From assembly GCA_964587655.1 (NCBI GenBank), contig CAZPMT010000073.1, positions 1 through 26,943 of the forward strand: a stretch of DNA of 26,943 bases. The letters run 5' to 3'. The position numbers were made by a program, and so were the translations under genes. The notes below the pieces were generated by a model that did no database searches, was not told where the DNA came from, and was given only the letters and a program-made list of their open reading frames with translations. The DNA is from CAZPMT01 sp964587655. Its GTDB lineage: Bacteria > Hydrogenedentota > Hydrogenedentia > Hydrogenedentales > SLHB01. Position 1 is the stretch's first letter, and each line of letters starts with the position of its first letter. Positions 23,807-26,943 of this stretch are shown piece by piece.

Positions 23807-26604
23807 TGCCCAAGAAGAACCTTAAGAAGTCCCTTGAAGTCGAGACGATTCGGCACGACAAGGCGAAGCGCAAGAATATCCCGACCGTCGAGCATCAGTC
23901 GGTAATGCGGGATGAAGAGAAGAGCACTGTCCAGATCGCCTATGAGCGGCGGAACCGCGATCTCGACCCTCAACTGGTTTGGCGCGGAAAGGACGAGCAG
24001 GACTGGTCGGACCTCGTCACCCAGGCGCCGCCGTTGTACATTCAGGAAAAGATCCATCCAAAGGTCCTCATCGACGACCTTATGCGCAGCACGAAGGAAC
24101 GCAGGGACCAGGACGCGGGCACGCAAATCGACCTCTTCGCGGACTTCAATGGATTGCCTGACAACGCCTCGCGCACCGAGTTCTACCAGCACGACGCCCA
24201 CTGGTCGAACCGGATGATCCTCGGCGACAGCCTCCAGGTCATGGCGAGCCTCGCCGAACGTGAAGGCCTGCGCGGCCAAGTGCAGTGCATCTACATCGAT
24301 CCGCCTTACGGCATCAAGTTCAACTCAAACTTTCAATGGTCCACCACAAGCCGCGATGTGAAGGATGGCAATCGAGACCACATCAGCCGCGAACCCGAGC
24401 AAGTTAAAGCCTTCCGCGACACGTGGCGCGATGGGATTCATTCGTACCTGACGTATCTGCGGGATCGGCTAGTCGTTGCGCGGGATTTACTGGCGGATTC
24501 AGGATCGATCTTTGTGCAGATCGGCGATGAGAATGTGCATCGCGTCAGGGCACTGATGGATGAGGTGTTCGGGGATAACAACCACATCATCGAGATCAAA
24601 TTCCGCACAACCAGCAACCGTACTGCGGACTTCCTGCCCTCCATCTTCGACACAATCATCGTCTATGCCAGAGAGAAGTCCGCCTGCAAATTCCGACGAC
24701 CCTTCAAGTCAAAAGAATATGCTGATGTCTCCGATGACTCGTACGGTTGTATCGAGACTGCGGTGTTTGGCTGGCGCAGGCTGACAAGGACGGAAAAAGA
24801 AAATCCCAAAGAAGCCGAGGAGGACGGTGTCCTTTTTGGCCTCGGTGATTTGACTTCATCGCACGAATACACGCGTGAACCGTTTGAATGGCAGGGTGGA
24901 AAGTTCGATCCGAAGAAACGATATTGGTCCACCTCTCTTGATGGCTTGCGACGCTTGGGGCGGGGAAACCGTCTGTGTGACACCAACGGGACACTTCGAT
25001 ACAAACGAGTTTTCAGAGACTCTCCCGTGTCACCATTGACCAATATTTGGGCCGATACTGGAAGCGGCTCTCAGACCGAGGAGCGGTCCTATGTAGTGCA
25101 AACTGTGGCCCGTGCCGTTGAACGTTGCCTCCTCATGGCCACGGATCCCGGCGACCTCGTGCTCGATCCGACCTGTGGTTCCGGCACCACCGCGTACGTC
25201 GCCGAGCAGTGGGGCCGACGCTGGATCACCATTGACACGTCGCGCGTGGCGCTGGCCCTGGCCCGCGCGCGCATCATGGGCGCGCGGTATCCGTATTACC
25301 TGCTGGCCGATTCCCGCGAAGGCCAGTTCAAGGAAGCCGAAATCACACGTACCGCCCCGAAGACTGCGCCGACGCATAGCGACATTCGGCAAGGATTCGT
25401 TTACGAACGCGTGCCGCACGTCACGTTGAAGTCCATCGCCAACAACGCCGAGATCGATGTGATTTGGGAGAAGTGGCAACAGACGCTGGAACCGGTGCGA
25501 GAATCGCTCAACAAGGCGCTCTCGAAGTCTTGGGAAGAATGGGAAATCCCGCGCGAGGCCGTAAGAGACTGGTCTGCGAAGGCCAAGGAACTTCACAGCA
25601 AGTGGTGGGAAGCGCGCATCGCCCGGCAGAAGGAAATCGACGCGTCCATCGCCGCCAAGGCGGAGTTCGAGTACCTCTATGACAAGCCGTACCCGGACAA
25701 CTCGTGCGTCCGCGTGGCGGGACCGTTCACGGTTGAGAGCCTCTCGCCGCATCGCGTGTTGACGGTCGATGAGGACGATAGATTGGTCGATTCGGTCCGT
25801 GAGGGCAAGAGCGATCCCTACCGAAGAGATGGCGAGTTTGATTTTGCCCGGATGGTGTTTGACCACTTGAAGACATCCGGCGTACAGCAGGCCCACAAGG
25901 AAGACCGAATTACCTTTACGGCGATCACGGGTTGGCCGGGCAAAAACATCGGCGCGGAAGGCCGCTTCATGGAAGGCAACAAAGAACGCCGGGCCGGGAT
26001 TCTCATCGGCCCCGAATATGGCACGGTGTCCCGTCCGGACCTCGTTGCCGCGGCCCGTGAGGCCGGCGACGCAGGTTTCGACGTGCTGATCGCCTGCGCC
26101 TTCAATTACGACGCGCACTCGAGCGAGTTCAACAAACTGGGCCGCATCCCCGTGCTCAAGGCGCGGATGAACCCGGACCTCCACATGGCCGACGAGTTGA
26201 AGAACACCGGCGCCGGCAACCTTTTCGTCGTCTTCGGCGAGCCGGACATCGACATCGAGGACGCCGGCAACGGCCAAGTGCGAGTGAAGATCAACGGTGT
26301 CGATGTGTTCCATCCGCAGACCGGCGAAATCGCCTCCAGCGGTCCTGACGGCATCGCCTGCTGGTTCATCGACACGGACTACAACGAAGAGTCCTTCTTC
26401 GTCCGCCACGCCTACTTCCTCGGCGCAAATGACCCATACAAGGCGCTCAAGACCACGCTCAAGGCCGAAATCGACCAAGAAGCCTGGGAAAGTCTCTACA
26501 GCGACACCTCCCGCCCCTTCGACAAACCCAAGTCCAGCCGCATCGCCGTAAAAGTCATCAACCACCTTGGCGACGAGGTCATGAAAGTGTTCGGAGTGGA
26601 CTGA
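23806..26604 (+). CDS. Site-specific DNA methyltransferase (Mod), beta-class type III
   Basis: This 932-residue N6-adenine/N4-cytosine methyltransferase has the catalytic motif DPPY (165-168) before the AdoMet motif DPTCGSGTT (454-462). That beta-class order is usual for type III Mod subunits, which also recognise the DNA site for Res. YIDPPYGIKFNSNFQW and IFVQIGDENVHRVR are typical of the group. The segment between about 255 and 440 is probably the target-recognition part, and the C-terminal 400 residues are unusually long, with helical and mixed regions specific to this branch. ATG 23806 overlaps the RAYT stop; GAGAGGGAACC supplies the ribosome site, placed within REP-derived sequence. The GTG directly before it is less likely. 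Self-methylation would protect the host against the Res protein upstream. Confidence 0.88.
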   Translation: MPKKNLKKSLEVETIRHDKAKRKNIPTVEHQSVMRDEEKSTVQIAYERRNRDLDPQLVWRGKDEQDWSDLVTQAPPLYIQEKIHPKVLIDDLMRSTKERRDQDAGTQIDLFADFNGLPDNASRTEFYQHDAHWSNRMILGDSLQVMASLAEREGLRGQVQCIYIDPPYGIKFNSNFQWSTTSRDVKDGNRDHISREPEQVKAFRDTWRDGIHSYLTYLRDRLVVARDLLADSGSIFVQIGDENVHRVRALMDEVFGDNNHIIEIKFRTTSNRTADFLPSIFDTIIVYAREKSACKFRRPFKSKEYADVSDDSYGCIETAVFGWRRLTRTEKENPKEAEEDGVLFGLGDLTSSHEYTREPFEWQGGKFDPKKRYWSTSLDGLRRLGRGNRLCDTNGTLRYKRVFRDSPVSPLTNIWADTGSGSQTEERSYVVQTVARAVERCLLMATDPGDLVLDPTCGSGTTAYVAEQWGRRWITIDTSRVALALARARIMGARYPYYLLADSREGQFKEAEITRTAPKTAPTHSDIRQGFVYERVPHVTLKSIANNAEIDVIWEKWQQTLEPVRESLNKALSKSWEEWEIPREAVRDWSAKAKELHSKWWEARIARQKEIDASIAAKAEFEYLYDKPYPDNSCVRVAGPFTVESLSPHRVLTVDEDDRLVDSVREGKSDPYRRDGEFDFARMVFDHLKTSGVQQAHKEDRITFTAITGWPGKNIGAEGRFMEGNKERRAGILIGPEYGTVSRPDLVAAAREAGDAGFDVLIACAFNYDAHSSEFNKLGRIPVLKARMNPDLHMADELKNTGAGNLFVVFGEPDIDIEDAGNGQVRVKINGVDVFHPQTGEIASSGPDGIACWFIDTDYNEESFFVRHAYFLGANDPYKALKTTLKAEIDQEAWESLYSDTSRPFDKPKSSRIAVKVINHLGDEVMKVFGVD

Positions 26605-26943
26605 AGGGGACAACAGGGGACCGTTTATTTGACTGGGGGCGGGTGTCAAGATCATTCTTCGACGGGATGTAACCAGTCAGGGCGGGTGCATTGACAACCG
26701 CGGCGTTCATCTATAGGTCTTGTCGTTCCCCACAGTCCTTTTGGCCCATGCACATGCAGCTTCAGCGCACCCGTGTTCCTCCATGACTGAATCTCTACCA
26801 TCGAGTTCTTGTGCAGAGCCGTCCGTTCTCATACCAATTCGCGGTCAGAAGGAGACGATCACGCCCACAAATTCCGGGTGAATCTGGAACTCAGGAAATC
26901 ACGAATGATCAACAAGCACAGCCACTATTCTCTTCCTGAGTTC
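26605..26943. other. Gene-free right end
   Basis: No frame with a start, ribosome site and familiar protein content was found in these 339 bases. The first part has GGGGACAACAGGGGACCG and two GGGCGGGTG motifs (26637 and 26681). TTGACA (26691-26696) and TATAGG (26712-26717), 15 bases apart, could be a promoter for a gene beyond the window. The rest shows nothing clear. Confidence 0.4.

Noticed and set aside
25030..26655. Minus-strand open frame of 541 codons opposite mod
   Set aside because: Long only because of GC-rich codon bias; no start signal, no family resemblance, and it opposes conserved Mod sequence.

Overview
The window is a chromosomal stretch of a high-GC, probably anaerobic or facultative environmental bacterium. 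No rRNA or tRNA gene was seen, so lineage is inferred only from gene content: a Tat-exported Gfo/Idh/MocA oxidoreductase, a giant tandem 2-hydroxyacyl-CoA dehydratase activase, an alkyl-DHAP synthase, and several families of short palindromic repeats. This suggests a PVC/Hydrogenedentota-like or deltaproteobacterial-type genome, with low confidence.

Region 1 (1-6777) is metabolic. A minus-strand fused acyl-CoA:carboxylate CoA-transferase is followed by a small frameshifted membrane protein. Divergent from it are a fused FAD glycerol-3-phosphate dehydrogenase/diacylglycerol-kinase-family protein and an alkyldihydroxyacetone-phosphate synthase (AGPS). The last two suggest an ether-lipid or glycerolipid module: GlpD makes DHAP, AGPS acts on acyl-DHAP, and the kinase domain phosphorylates a lipid or glycerol acceptor. 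Between them lies a two-armed inverted 9-bp minisatellite.

Region 2 (6817-11233) is accessory DNA. It holds a RhuM-family gene, a DUF4926 gene, a decayed cassette (a methylase-tail-like peptide with a frameshift, a truncated DUF4258, and an intact DUF2283), a Tat-signal Gfo/Idh/MocA oxidoreductase, a 28-bp perfect inverted repeat of the ATTCCCGC...GCGGGAAT class, and a translationally coupled nucleotidyltransferase/small-partner pair that looks like a toxin-antitoxin module.

Region 3 (11290-15468) carries a seven-helix alkaline-phosphatase-superfamily enzyme with Thr in the usual sulfatase nucleophile position, then a tightly coupled AAA ATPase plus DUF4276 (Toprim-like) pair that resembles OLD/AbiL/PARIS-type two-gene phage defence.

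Region 4 (15583-19845) is one 1420-residue activase with two ASKHA ATPase domains and dehydratase-like C-terminal parts. A 60-bp palindromic repeat is inserted in frame near its N-terminus; the same repeat type lies at the left edge of the window. Its 3' end carries an 18-bp tandem duplication.

Region 5 (19961-26604) is a type III-like restriction-modification locus in the order res, RAYT transposase, mod. The RAYT gene is bracketed by two pairs of inverted REP palindromes, and REP sequence encodes the C-terminus of Res and both ends of the RAYT protein. The last 339 bases contain no gene that can be supported.
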